Source: an uncultured Campylobacter sp. (GTDB lineage Bacteria > Campylobacterota > Campylobacteria > Campylobacterales > Campylobacteraceae). From it: a stretch of 12,677 bases of DNA. The stretch is from contig CALCKS010000285.1 in the NCBI GenBank assembly GCA_937965895.1, positions 1 to 12,677 on the forward strand, read 5' to 3'. Made by a program: the position numbers and the translations under genes. A model generated the notes under the pieces. That model did not search any database. It was given only the letters and a program-made list of their open reading frames with translations, and was not told the origin of the DNA. Below, piece after piece: positions 1-6,730 of this stretch (position 1 is the stretch's first letter; each line of letters opens with the position of its first letter).

Positions 1-554
1 AAGCGGAATTCGTCGAAGCTCCGTGGGATGCGATGCTTGCGGCATTTGATGCGGGTAAGGCCGATATCGTGTTCAATCAAGTAAGTATCACGGACGAGCG
101 TAAGAAAAAATACGACTATACCGCTCCATACACCGTCGCCTACGCCGCGCTAGTCACACATAAAGATAATAACGAAATCAAAAGCTTCGAGGATCTAAAA
201 GGCAAAAAAAGCGCGCATTCGGCAACCAGCAACTGGGCCGGCATTGCGCAAAAATACGGCGCGCAAATCGTCACCGTGGACGGCTTTAGCAAAGGCGTGG
301 AGCTCATCATCAGCCGCCGTGCAGATGCGACGATAAACGATAGCGTGACTTTCTACGATTACATAAATCAGCGTCCAAACGCACCTTTAAAAATAGCCGC
401 TAGCGGTAGCGAGCCGATCTACTCCGCAGCCATCGTAAAAAAGGGCAACGAAGAGCTCGTAAATGACGTAAACAAGGCTCTTAGCGAGCTAAAAAGCGAA
501 GGCAAGCTAAAAGAAATTTCGGTCAAATACTTCGGCAAAGATATCTCGGAGTAA
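1..554 (+). CDS. Amino acid (probably cystine) ABC transporter substrate-binding protein, 5' end cut off by the window
   Basis: Periplasmic receptor of a polar amino acid importer (bacterial solute-binding protein family 3). The reading frame is open from base 3, before the first ATG at 33: the codons just upstream read AEFVEAPWDA and align with IEFLTAPWDA of the next gene, so the true start and signal peptide lie left of the window. Visible family features are DAGKADIVFNQVSITDERKKK, typical of cystine/polar amino acid binding proteins, then PYTV and a DLKGKK segment. An ungapped hand comparison with the next gene over 173 residues gives about two-thirds identity, so the two are tandem paralogs. 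The gap to the next gene is 41 bases with no obvious terminator, so they are probably co-transcribed. Cystine as the substrate is inferred from family resemblance and neighbours, not shown. Confidence 0.93.
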   Translation, partial: AEFVEAPWDAMLAAFDAGKADIVFNQVSITDERKKKYDYTAPYTVAYAALVTHKDNNEIKSFEDLKGKKSAHSATSNWAGIAQKYGAQIVTVDGFSKGVELIISRRADATINDSVTFYDYINQRPNAPLKIAASGSEPIYSAAIVKKGNEELVNDVNKALSELKSEGKLKEISVKYFGKDISE

Positions 555-595
555 AATTTACTCGCATAAAAGCAGCTAAATTTAAAGGATAAAAG

Positions 596-1348
596 ATGGT
601 TTCAAAACTACTAAAAATTTTGGCTCTAGGTGCGCTTCTTACGCTAAATTTAAACGCAAAAACCATAAAAGAGGGCGTTTTAACGATCGCTACGGAAGGT
701 ACTTACGCGCCGTTTTCATACTACGACGATAAAAACGAGCTAAAGGGCTATGACGTAGATATCGCCCGCGAAGTCGCCAAGAAGCTAAATTTAAAGATCG
801 AGTTTTTAACCGCTCCGTGGGATGCGATGCTTGCGGCATTTGATGCGGGCAAGGCCGATGCGGTATTTAATCAAGTAAGCGTTACTGACGAACGCAAGAA
901 AAAATATGATTACGCACAGCCCTACACCGTCGTGCACGGCGCCATCATCACTCATAAAGATAACGACGATATCAAAAGCTTTGATGATCTAAAAGGTAAG
1001 AAAAACGCCGACTCCGCTACCAGCAACTGGGCGAAGGTGGCCGCTAGCTACGGAGCGCAAAACGTCACGGTCGATAGCTTTAGCAAGAGCATGGAGCTTC
1101 TTGTTAGCAAGCGCGTAGATACCGTCGTGCGCGATAATATCGTATTTTACGACTTCATCAAGCAGCGCCCGGGCGCTCCGGTTAAAATAGCCACCGAGGG
1201 AAGCGATACCGACTATACCGCACCTATCGTGCAAAAGGGCAATACGGAGCTTGCGGGGCAGATCAGCAAGGCGATAGAGGAGCTAAAAAACGAAGGCAAG
1301 CTGGCTGAAATTTCGATCAGGTATTTCGGCAAAGATGTCTCGCGGTAG
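596..1348 (+). CDS. Amino acid (probably cystine) ABC transporter substrate-binding protein, second paralog
   Basis: Complete 250-residue periplasmic binding protein of family 3. The N-terminus is a signal peptide (hydrophobic residues about 5-19, LNA at 19-21 before K22); there is no lipobox cysteine, so it should be a soluble periplasmic protein. The mature start resembles known cystine-binding proteins: TIATEGTYAPFSYYD, GYDVDIAREVAKKL, APWDAML, then NQVSVTDERKKKYDY. The start is supported by AAGGA at 585-589, six bases before the ATG. The stop codon at 1346-1348 directly abuts the permease ATG at 1349, which points to translational coupling and one operon. It differs from the upstream copy mostly in the C-terminal lobe, so the two receptors may differ in ligand preference. 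Confidence 0.95.
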   Translation: MVSKLLKILALGALLTLNLNAKTIKEGVLTIATEGTYAPFSYYDDKNELKGYDVDIAREVAKKLNLKIEFLTAPWDAMLAAFDAGKADAVFNQVSVTDERKKKYDYAQPYTVVHGAIITHKDNDDIKSFDDLKGKKNADSATSNWAKVAASYGAQNVTVDSFSKSMELLVSKRVDTVVRDNIVFYDFIKQRPGAPVKIATEGSDTDYTAPIVQKGNTELAGQISKAIEELKNEGKLAEISIRYFGKDVSR

Positions 1349-2023
1349 ATGGCGATGAACGAATTTGACCGCATAAGCGAGCTTTTGTTAAGCTCGCTAC
1401 AACCTATGGCGCTGGCGATGATAAAGGTGACGTTGCCTCTTACAGCGATCTCCTTTTCGCTGGGACTTCTTATCGCGGTGCTAACGGCGATCGCGCGCAT
1501 AGCAAATATCAAAATTTTAAAGCAACTTAGCGAGTTTTATATCTGGATATTTCGCGGCACGCCGCTTTTGGTGCAGCTTTTTATCGTATATTTCGGTCTG
1601 CCGATCGTGGGCGTTACGCTCGATGTTTGGAGCGCGGCGATCATAACTTTCAGCCTAAATATCGGCGCTTACGCTTCCGAGGCCGTTAGGGCAGCCGTGC
1701 TTTCGGTGCCCAAAGGCCAATGGGAAGCCGCTACAGCGCTCGGGATGAGTTATACGCAAATTTTACGCCGTATCATCGCTCCGCAAGCCGCGCGCATCTC
1801 GCTACCTCCGCTTTCAAATATCTTTATAAGCACGCTAAAAGACACCTCGCTTGCGGCTTCTATCACGATGGTCGATATGTTTATGGTCGCTCAGCGCATC
1901 GCCGCGCGCACCTTCGATCCGCTCACGCTTTACGTGCTCGCCGCGCTTTTTTACTTGATAGTCTGCACGTTTTTGACGTTTTTGCAAGCTAGGCTCGAGA
2001 AAAGATTTTCAAGGTACGTGTGA
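1349..2023 (+). CDS. Amino acid ABC transporter permease (HisM/TcyL type)
   Basis: Inner-membrane channel subunit of the importer, 224 residues, the usual size for a polar amino acid permease. It has several hydrophobic segments (about 22-49, 72-87, 94-115, 150-180, 190-212). The FRGTPLLVQLF motif at 68-78 is characteristic of the HisM/HisQ/TcyL group, and the EAA loop that docks on the ATPase is at 126-147 (EAATALGMSY, then LRRIIAPQA). The start directly follows the stop of the binding-protein gene. A second in-frame ATG at 1355 is equally possible and would shorten the protein by two residues. Only one permease is present, so the channel is presumably a homodimer. Confidence 0.95.
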   Translation: MAMNEFDRISELLLSSLQPMALAMIKVTLPLTAISFSLGLLIAVLTAIARIANIKILKQLSEFYIWIFRGTPLLVQLFIVYFGLPIVGVTLDVWSAAIITFSLNIGAYASEAVRAAVLSVPKGQWEAATALGMSYTQILRRIIAPQAARISLPPLSNIFISTLKDTSLAASITMVDMFMVAQRIAARTFDPLTLYVLAALFYLIVCTFLTFLQARLEKRFSRYV

Positions 2024-2757
2024 TGATAAAATTTAAAAATTTGACTAAGAAATTCGGCGACAACGTTGTTTTAAACGGTTTAAATTTAGAATTTAAAGAC
2101 GGGCAGACTACGGTTATTTTAGGAAGCTCGGGCTCTGGTAAATCAACCCTGCTGCGTTGCATAAATTTACTCGAGATCCCGGATGGCGGCGAGCTTGAGC
2201 TTGGAGGCGATAAGATAAATTTCGCCGGTAAAATTTCGAAAAAAAATATGCTACCCTTTCGCGAGCACACAGGGATGGTCTTTCAGAGCTTTAATCTATT
2301 TCCGCATCTAACGGCTCTACAAAACGTAACGGAAGGTCCCGTGCAGGTGCTGAAAATCCCGAAAGAGCAGGCGGAAATTGAGGCCTTGGCGCTACTTGAA
2401 AAGGTCGGGCTAAAGGGCAAGGAGCACGAGTATCCAAGCAGGCTCTCGGGCGGTCAATCGCAGCGAGTGGCAATAGCGCGAGCGCTTGCGATGAAGCCGT
2501 ATTTTTTGCTTTTGGACGAGCCTACGAGCGCGCTTGATCCGGAGCTTGAGGCCGAGGTTTTGAAGGTCATCGGCGGGCTCAGCAAGGAGCGCGACTCGCT
2601 CATCATCGTCACGCATAATATGAACTTCGCTCGCAAAGTCGCGGATCGAATTTTATTTTTAGAGCGCGGCAATATCGAATTTGACGGTACGGCGGAGGAA
2701 TTTTTCAGCAGTGACTCGCCGCGCATAGTCAAATTTATCTCGGCGATGGATTTTTAA
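2023..2757 (+). CDS. Amino acid ABC transporter ATP-binding protein (GlnQ/TcyN type)
   Basis: Cytoplasmic ATPase of the same importer, 244 residues. All motifs are intact: Walker A GSSGSGKST at 34-42, Q-loop VFQSFNLFPH around Q88, signature LSGGQSQRVA at 141-150, Walker B FLLLDEP with D165 and E166, and H198 in IVTHNM. GSSGSGKSTLLRCIN and the FQSFNLFPH form are typical of polar amino acid importers. The ATG at 2023 overlaps the permease stop by one base (TGATG); a GTG at 2020 is an alternative that adds one residue. AAGG at 2011-2014 can serve either start. Confidence 0.96.
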   Translation: MIKFKNLTKKFGDNVVLNGLNLEFKDGQTTVILGSSGSGKSTLLRCINLLEIPDGGELELGGDKINFAGKISKKNMLPFREHTGMVFQSFNLFPHLTALQNVTEGPVQVLKIPKEQAEIEALALLEKVGLKGKEHEYPSRLSGGQSQRVAIARALAMKPYFLLLDEPTSALDPELEAEVLKVIGGLSKERDSLIIVTHNMNFARKVADRILFLERGNIEFDGTAEEFFSSDSPRIVKFISAMDF

Positions 2758-2772
2758 ATTTAAAGGAAAAAA

Positions 2773-3909
2773 ATGAAAATAGATACGCTAATCGTAAAAG
2801 GTATCGAAGCTAAAAACAACCCTCACGGCGCGGTCGTTCCGCCTATCTATCTAGCCACGACGTTTGCGCAAGACGGCTTGGACGACTTTCAAACGTATGC
2901 CTATTCTCGTAGCGCAAATCCGACGCGAAATGCATTTGAGGAGCTTTTCGCCAAATTTGAAGACAGCAAATACGCCTTTGCTTTGGCTTCGGGCATGGCG
3001 GCGACCTCGGCGGTTTTTAATCTGCTAAAAAGCGGCGACAAAGTGCTTTTAAATAGCAATGTTTACGGCGGCACTTACCGCTATGCAAACGGTATTTTTG
3101 CAAATTTCGGGATCAAATTCGAACTCATCGATGATCTAAATAAAATCTCTCGTTTGGATGAGGACGTTAAGATGATATTTATCGAGACGCCGTCAAATCC
3201 GCTGCTGCGAGTAACGGATATTGCCAGACTAGCCGAGCTAGCTCGTAAAAACGGCGCGCTTGTCGTCGTCGATAATACTTTTTTAACGCCGTATTATCAA
3301 AAAGCGCTAAAATTCGGTGCCGATATCGTCGTTTATAGCGCGACGAAATACATCGGCGGGCATGCAGACGTAATCGCCGGAGTCGTAACGACCGACAACG
3401 ATGCGCTAGCCGAGCGTATAGCTTTTATGAAAAATACTCTAGGCGCGACGCTAAGCCCTGCAGATGCTTATAATCTAATAAGGGGTCTTAAAACTCTTAG
3501 CGTGAGATTTGATAGACAAAGCGAAAATACGCTAAAAATCGTAGAATTTTTAGAAAAAAACCCGGCCGTTAAAACCGTGTATTACGCAGGTTCATTTTCG
3601 GCCGAGGAAAAACGCATCCAAAATGCCCAAGCTGGCGGCATCGGCGCGCTAATCTCGCTGGAGCTAAAGGATGGCTACGACTATAAAATTTTTGCTAAAA
3701 GCTTGGAGCTTTTTGATCTAGCTGTGAGCCTTGGCGGCGTAGAGAGCCTGATCTGCCACCCGGCCTCGATGACGCACGAGTCCTATTCGCCGCAATTACA
3801 AGCCCAAATCGGCATTACTCAAGGTTTGCTACGCCTTGCTATCGGCATCGAAAACTCGGATGATTTGATCGCGGATATAGCTCAGGCGATAAATAAGGCT
3901 AAAATTTAA
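2773..3909 (+). CDS. PLP-dependent trans-sulfuration enzyme (cystathionine gamma-synthase / lyase family)
   Basis: Cytoplasmic Cys/Met metabolism PLP enzyme of 378 residues, the normal length. It carries Y44 and R46 (YSR) for cofactor phosphate, SGM at 73-75, Y98 in VYGGT (the ring-stacking tyrosine), D167 in VVDNTF, the Schiff-base lysine K192 in SATKYIGGHAD, E324 in SLGGVES and the carboxylate-binding R354. E324 matches gamma-synthases/gamma-lyases and argues against an E. coli MetC-like beta-lyase, which has tyrosine there. Glycine after Y98 argues against classical methionine gamma-lyase, which has cysteine. The exact reaction (MetB, gamma-lyase, or acetylhomoserine-type) cannot be fixed from sequence alone. 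AAGGA lies at 2763-2767. The gap to the transporter ATPase is only 15 bases, so it probably processes imported sulfur amino acids or their products. Confidence 0.92.
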   Translation: MKIDTLIVKGIEAKNNPHGAVVPPIYLATTFAQDGLDDFQTYAYSRSANPTRNAFEELFAKFEDSKYAFALASGMAATSAVFNLLKSGDKVLLNSNVYGGTYRYANGIFANFGIKFELIDDLNKISRLDEDVKMIFIETPSNPLLRVTDIARLAELARKNGALVVVDNTFLTPYYQKALKFGADIVVYSATKYIGGHADVIAGVVTTDNDALAERIAFMKNTLGATLSPADAYNLIRGLKTLSVRFDRQSENTLKIVEFLEKNPAVKTVYYAGSFSAEEKRIQNAQAGGIGALISLELKDGYDYKIFAKSLELFDLAVSLGGVESLICHPASMTHESYSPQLQAQIGITQGLLRLAIGIENSDDLIADIAQAINKAKI

Positions 3910-3918
3910 CTTTACTTG

Positions 3919-4029
3919 CCGTCTTGGCGCCTTTTATCGCTCGGGCTAAAATTTATCAAATTTAGCCTTGGCTAGGCTGGTAAAATTGGCGCGCCTAGTT
4001 TGCTAAAGCGGCACCCGGCGCCAAGGCGG
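3919..4029. terminator. Dyad-rich convergent intergenic region, possible two-way terminator
   Basis: This lies between two genes that converge. A local hairpin at 3944-3967 has GGCTAAA pairing with TTTAGCC, extended by TTT/AAA past one bulged A. A wider pair, 3919-3931 with 4017-4029 (CCGTCTTGGCGCC and GGCGCCAAGGCGG), can form 13 pairs with a single G-U and encloses the first hairpin. A GGCGCGCC palindrome sits at 3988-3995. There is no clear T-run, so the terminator role is an inference from position and structure. Confidence 0.4.
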
Positions 4030-4064
4030 ACGAATTTATAAATTGTCGCCAAATCAGTCCGTGG

Positions 4065-5069
4065 CTATTTTGCTTTAAACAAACTAGCAAAAATCCCGGC
4101 GCCTAAAACGGCCAAAATGACCCACAAGCTAGCCTGCGCCGAAATCTCGAATCCGTGATGAAAGATATGCGCGGACGCGTTTAGAGCAAGCTTTGCTGCG
4201 ATAAAAAATAAAAGCGCTATAACGGCTTTTTCTAAATACGCCAAGTAGTCTTTTAGCGCTTCTAGTACGAAGTAAAGCGTTCTAAGTCCCAAGATTGCAA
4301 AAATCATCGCCGAATAAACGATAAGCGGCTCACGACTCACGGCGATGACGGCCGGAACGCTATCAAAAGCAAACATAACGTCGCTAAGCTCTATAACGCA
4401 AAGACACAAAAATAGCGGCGTAGCTATCCATTTGGCGTTTAGTTTGGAAATTTGATTTTGCAGTTTTGCCTTTTCGTCTGCTGAAATTTGAGTCGAAATC
4501 TCGTTATTTTTTACAAAAAAGCTATGCCCTAGAAGACGCGGAAAAACAGGGAAAAATCTATAAACCGCCCTGTAAGCTAGATGGTTTGAGTAGTCCTCTA
4601 TCTCTTCGCCATTATCGCTCTTTTTCATCATCATTACCGCGCTATAAGCTACCATGATAGCAAAAACAAACTCCATCCACGGAGAAATCCCAAGTAGACT
4701 CGTTCCGACGGCTACAAAGACTAGCCTAAATATAACCGCTCCTATAATGCCAAAATACAGCACTCTGTGACGATAAATTTCAGGAATTTTAAACCACGAA
4801 AAAATTGCCGCCATAACGAATAAATTATCGATTGAAAGCGACTTTTCTAAAATATAACCTGAAAAAAATAGGCTCGCCGCCTCGCTACTAACGGCAAGAT
4901 GCAGATATCCGCCAAATGCCGCAGCTACGACAATCCAAAATATAGACCAGAGCGCAGCTTGCTTTAACGATATCTTCTCGTCCTTCTTATGCGCGAAAAA
5001 ATCTACCGCAAATGCCGTCGCTACAAATATGACAAAAACGATCGCAGTTTGAAATTCTAAATTATCCAA
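4065..5069 (-). CDS. TerC-family integral membrane protein
   Basis: Multi-pass inner-membrane protein of 334 residues, the usual length for the TerC/Alx family. Members have been linked to tellurite resistance, pH response and Mn(II) export or metalation of exported enzymes. The two family signatures are present: EKSLSIDNLFV at 75-85 and ELSDVMFAFDSVPA at 227-240, whose acidic residues within membrane segments are likely metal ligands. A polar cytoplasmic loop lies at about 150-212. The start is a TTG at 5069, supported by AAGGAG at 5075-5080 with five-base spacing; that site overlaps the stop of the upstream small gene, implying coupling. It is the last gene of the Ter-like operon. Metal specificity is not determined. 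Confidence 0.93.
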   Translation of the reverse strand: MDNLEFQTAIVFVIFVATAFAVDFFAHKKDEKISLKQAALWSIFWIVVAAAFGGYLHLAVSSEAASLFFSGYILEKSLSIDNLFVMAAIFSWFKIPEIYRHRVLYFGIIGAVIFRLVFVAVGTSLLGISPWMEFVFAIMVAYSAVMMMKKSDNGEEIEDYSNHLAYRAVYRFFPVFPRLLGHSFFVKNNEISTQISADEKAKLQNQISKLNAKWIATPLFLCLCVIELSDVMFAFDSVPAVIAVSREPLIVYSAMIFAILGLRTLYFVLEALKDYLAYLEKAVIALLFFIAAKLALNASAHIFHHGFEISAQASLWVILAVLGAGIFASLFKAK

Positions 5070-5078
5070 AAATTCTCC

Positions 5079-5447
5079 TTAATACCCGCAGCTTTGTTCG
5101 GGAAGCCCTCTTTGGCGGTTTAGCTCTTGCGCCGCCTTGCATGCCGAGTATGATTGTTTGCCGGCACAGTTTGCGTTAAACCAGTCTATGAGCTGCGAAT
5201 GCATACAGACGTTTTGATTGTATAAATTTACCTCTTCACTTGAATACCGATTTACGAAAGTAGAATTTAGCACCCTTTCTATCGCAAGTGCCTTGTTGTA
5301 AATTTTTACGCACTCTTTCATCATTTCATCGCTGATTACCGGTGCATTGCCGTAAGTTTGCGCCGAGGGCGGGATCTCGTAACCGCCCTCTATCTCAAAT
5401 GCGCCTAAAATCGCAATCGTAGCCGCTAAGAAAAATAAAATTTTCAT
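5079..5447 (-). CDS. Small exported cysteine-containing protein of unknown function
   Basis: I do not recognise this 122-residue protein. It starts with a hydrophobic segment (residues 3-16, ILFFLAATIAILGA) that looks like a signal peptide, so the remainder is probably periplasmic. The mature part has five cysteines (C46, C81, C94, C103, C120), an odd number, and is otherwise polar and mostly helical in appearance. The ATG at 5445-5447 overlaps the TGA of the upstream TerD-family reading frame by four bases, and its own stop overlaps the ribosome-binding site of the TerC gene. It is therefore locked in the middle of the Ter operon, and a role with TerC at the membrane is a reasonable inference only. 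Confidence 0.85.
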   Translation of the reverse strand: MKILFFLAATIAILGAFEIEGGYEIPPSAQTYGNAPVISDEMMKECVKIYNKALAIERVLNSTFVNRYSSEEVNLYNQNVCMHSQLIDWFNANCAGKQSYSACKAAQELNRQRGLPEQSCGY

Positions 5448-6044
5448 AAGTATTTCACGACAGAATTTAAAATAAGCTCATCAAGCTTCCTGTCGCTCGT
5501 AGGCTCGCCGATAGCCGAAAATTTCCACTCGCCGTTTCGTTTATATAGCTTGCCTAAAATCATCGCTACTTTGTAAGCAAACGCGCTATCTCGTACGATA
5601 TTATATGATGCGAAGACTTTATTTACCCTAGTCGGCGTACCTTCGTAAAGTCTAATGCTAGCAAACGGAATTTTATCAAAGTCGATTTGATTATAAGAAT
5701 TTAGCACGAAAAATATCTGCTCTACGTTTGAGTTTAAACGGCTAAGATCGACGCTGATTATTTCGTTATCCAGTCCGTCGTCGCCCCCTACGTCTCCGAC
5801 CAAGTCATCGCCGCTGTGAAATACGCCCGGGGCCGATTTTTTGCCAAAATATACTACGTCGCAAAACTGTGTTTGAGTCAAACATAGCAGCGCTTAGATC
5901 CAAATCCACAGGCTTTATCTTATCTCTAAAAAAGCCTTTTTCGGTTATAGCGCCCCAGTTTGCTCCTACGCAAAAGCTGTGTAGATGCCCGCCGTCGTCT
6001 TTGGCGAGCGATATTTTTTGCCCTTTGACCAAATTTATCGCCAT
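5444..6044 (-). pseudogene. TerD-family (TerZ-like) gene split by a frameshift
   Basis: Two overlapping frames encode the two halves of one TerD-domain protein. The N-terminal half starts at ATG 6042-6044 (MAINLVKGQKISL, then VDLDLSAAMFDSN) with an AAGGGG site upstream. The C-terminal half runs on in another frame from about base 5880 (QFCDVVYFGKKSAPG, HSGDD, GGDDGLDNEIISV) to TGA at 5444-5446. The break lies near 5862-5876. Removing one T from the TTTT run, or restoring two bases in the short AC run, reconnects them into about 199-200 residues, the normal family length. The acidic calcium-site region is otherwise well preserved, so the lesion is recent, a sequencing error, or a recoding site. 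The spacing to the preceding TerD gene is 10 bases. Confidence 0.85.
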
Positions 6045-6054
6045 AGCTTACCCC

Positions 6055-6597
6055 TTAAACGTCTAGCCCAAACTGCCTACAAAATCCAGCCAGTCCGTCT
6101 TTAAAGCCGCTTCCGTTAGCTGCAAAGCGCCACTCGTTGTCTTTAAAGTAAATTTTACCGAACGACACTGCGGTTTCGGTAGAAAAGTCCTCTTCTAAAT
6201 CGTATCTGGCTATCTCTTTGCCGCTTCTTTCATCGACTATACGCATAAACGAATTTCTTACCATGCCGAAATTTTGCCTTCTAGCGACTGCTTCATGGAT
6301 CGTGACGACTATGTCGATCTCTTTGACGCTTGGCGAAATTTTGGCTAGGTCGATTTTTATGGATTCATCATCGCCGTCACCCTCTCCAGTGCGGTTATCG
6401 CCGGTGTGGACTACCGAGCCGTCTGCGCTAACTAGATTGTTGTAGAAGACGAAATTCTTCTCGTTTTCTACTTTGCCTGAAGCTCCTACCAAAAACGCAC
6501 TCGCATCTAGGTCAAATTCCGCTCCCGTATCGCTAGTATTCGTATCCCAGCCAAGTCCTACTAAAATTTTGCTTAGCCCTGGAGCCTCTTTGCTCAA
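6055..6597 (-). CDS. TerD-family protein (tellurite/stress resistance, calcium-binding fold)
   Basis: Cytoplasmic TerD-domain protein, close to TerD/TerE. It shows KEAPGLSKILVGLGWD at the N-terminus, FDLDASAFL around 28-35, and the acidic HTGDNRTGEGDGDDE at 64-78 that in the family binds calcium. The first usable start in frame is TTG at 6597, giving 180 residues. However, codons upstream to about 6627 (VNLSKGGRVSL) clearly encode the conserved family N-terminus and are open back to a TAA at 6655-6657. A strong AAGGAGG at 6639-6645 stands five bases before codon GGG 6631-6633, where ATG would be expected. The true product may therefore be about 12 residues longer, or the start has been lost. 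It is the first gene of the Ter-like operon, beside a putative operator. Confidence 0.88.
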   Translation of the reverse strand: MSKEAPGLSKILVGLGWDTNTSDTGAEFDLDASAFLVGASGKVENEKNFVFYNNLVSADGSVVHTGDNRTGEGDGDDESIKIDLAKISPSVKEIDIVVTIHEAVARRQNFGMVRNSFMRIVDERSGKEIARYDLEEDFSTETAVSFGKIYFKDNEWRFAANGSGFKDGLAGFCRQFGLDV

Positions 6598-6638
6598 ACT
6601 AACTCTACCGCCCTTTGATAAATTTACCGCCCCTTTGG

Positions 6639-6645
6639 CCTCCTT
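6639..6645 (-). promoter_or_regulatory. Strong Shine-Dalgarno site without a matching start codon
   Basis: Read on the minus strand this is AAGGAGG, the best ribosome-binding site in the window. At the proper distance (6633-6631) stands GGG, not ATG, GTG or TTG, although the frame there encodes the conserved TerD N-terminus. Confidence 0.7.
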
Positions 6646-6655
6646 GAAAATTATT

Positions 6656-6669
6656 TATCCTATAGGATA
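6656..6669. promoter_or_regulatory. Putative operator 1 (palindrome TATCCTATAGGATA)
   Basis: A perfect 14-base palindrome just upstream of the TerD ribosome-binding site. It shares the core CCTATAGG and 12 of 14 positions with a second copy at 6711-6724. The HTH gene on the other side of the region is the obvious candidate binder; this is an inference. Confidence 0.65.
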
Positions 6670-6693
6670 TAGATTTGTAGATTTTATCTAAAT

Positions 6694-6712
6694 AAAGTTT
6701 AAGCTTAACTTT
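6694..6712. repeat. Central dyad between the two putative operators
   Basis: AAAGT and ACTTT flank TAAGCTTA with one bulged T, making a near-palindrome in the middle of the divergent control region (perfect core TTAAGCTTAA at 6699-6708). It may be a third regulator site or simply part of the promoters. Confidence 0.4.
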
Positions 6713-6724
6713 ACCTATAGGATA
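6711..6724. promoter_or_regulatory. Putative operator 2 (TTACCTATAGGATA)
   Basis: Second copy of the CCTATAGG palindrome, 55 bases centre to centre from the first, about five helical turns. Its AGGA (6719-6722) also serves as the ribosome-binding site of the regulator gene, eight bases before ATG 6731. A protein bound here would block that gene's own promoter, as in autorepression. Confidence 0.65.
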
Positions 6725-6730
6725 AAAATA

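Noticed and set aside
5862..5881. Poly-tract phase variation at the frameshift
   Set aside because: The T run is only four bases; known Campylobacter phase-variable tracts are long G/C runs. Kept only as one of several explanations.
5869..6066. Plus-strand frame opposite the broken TerD-family gene
   Set aside because: Antisense shadow of clear TerD coding sequence.
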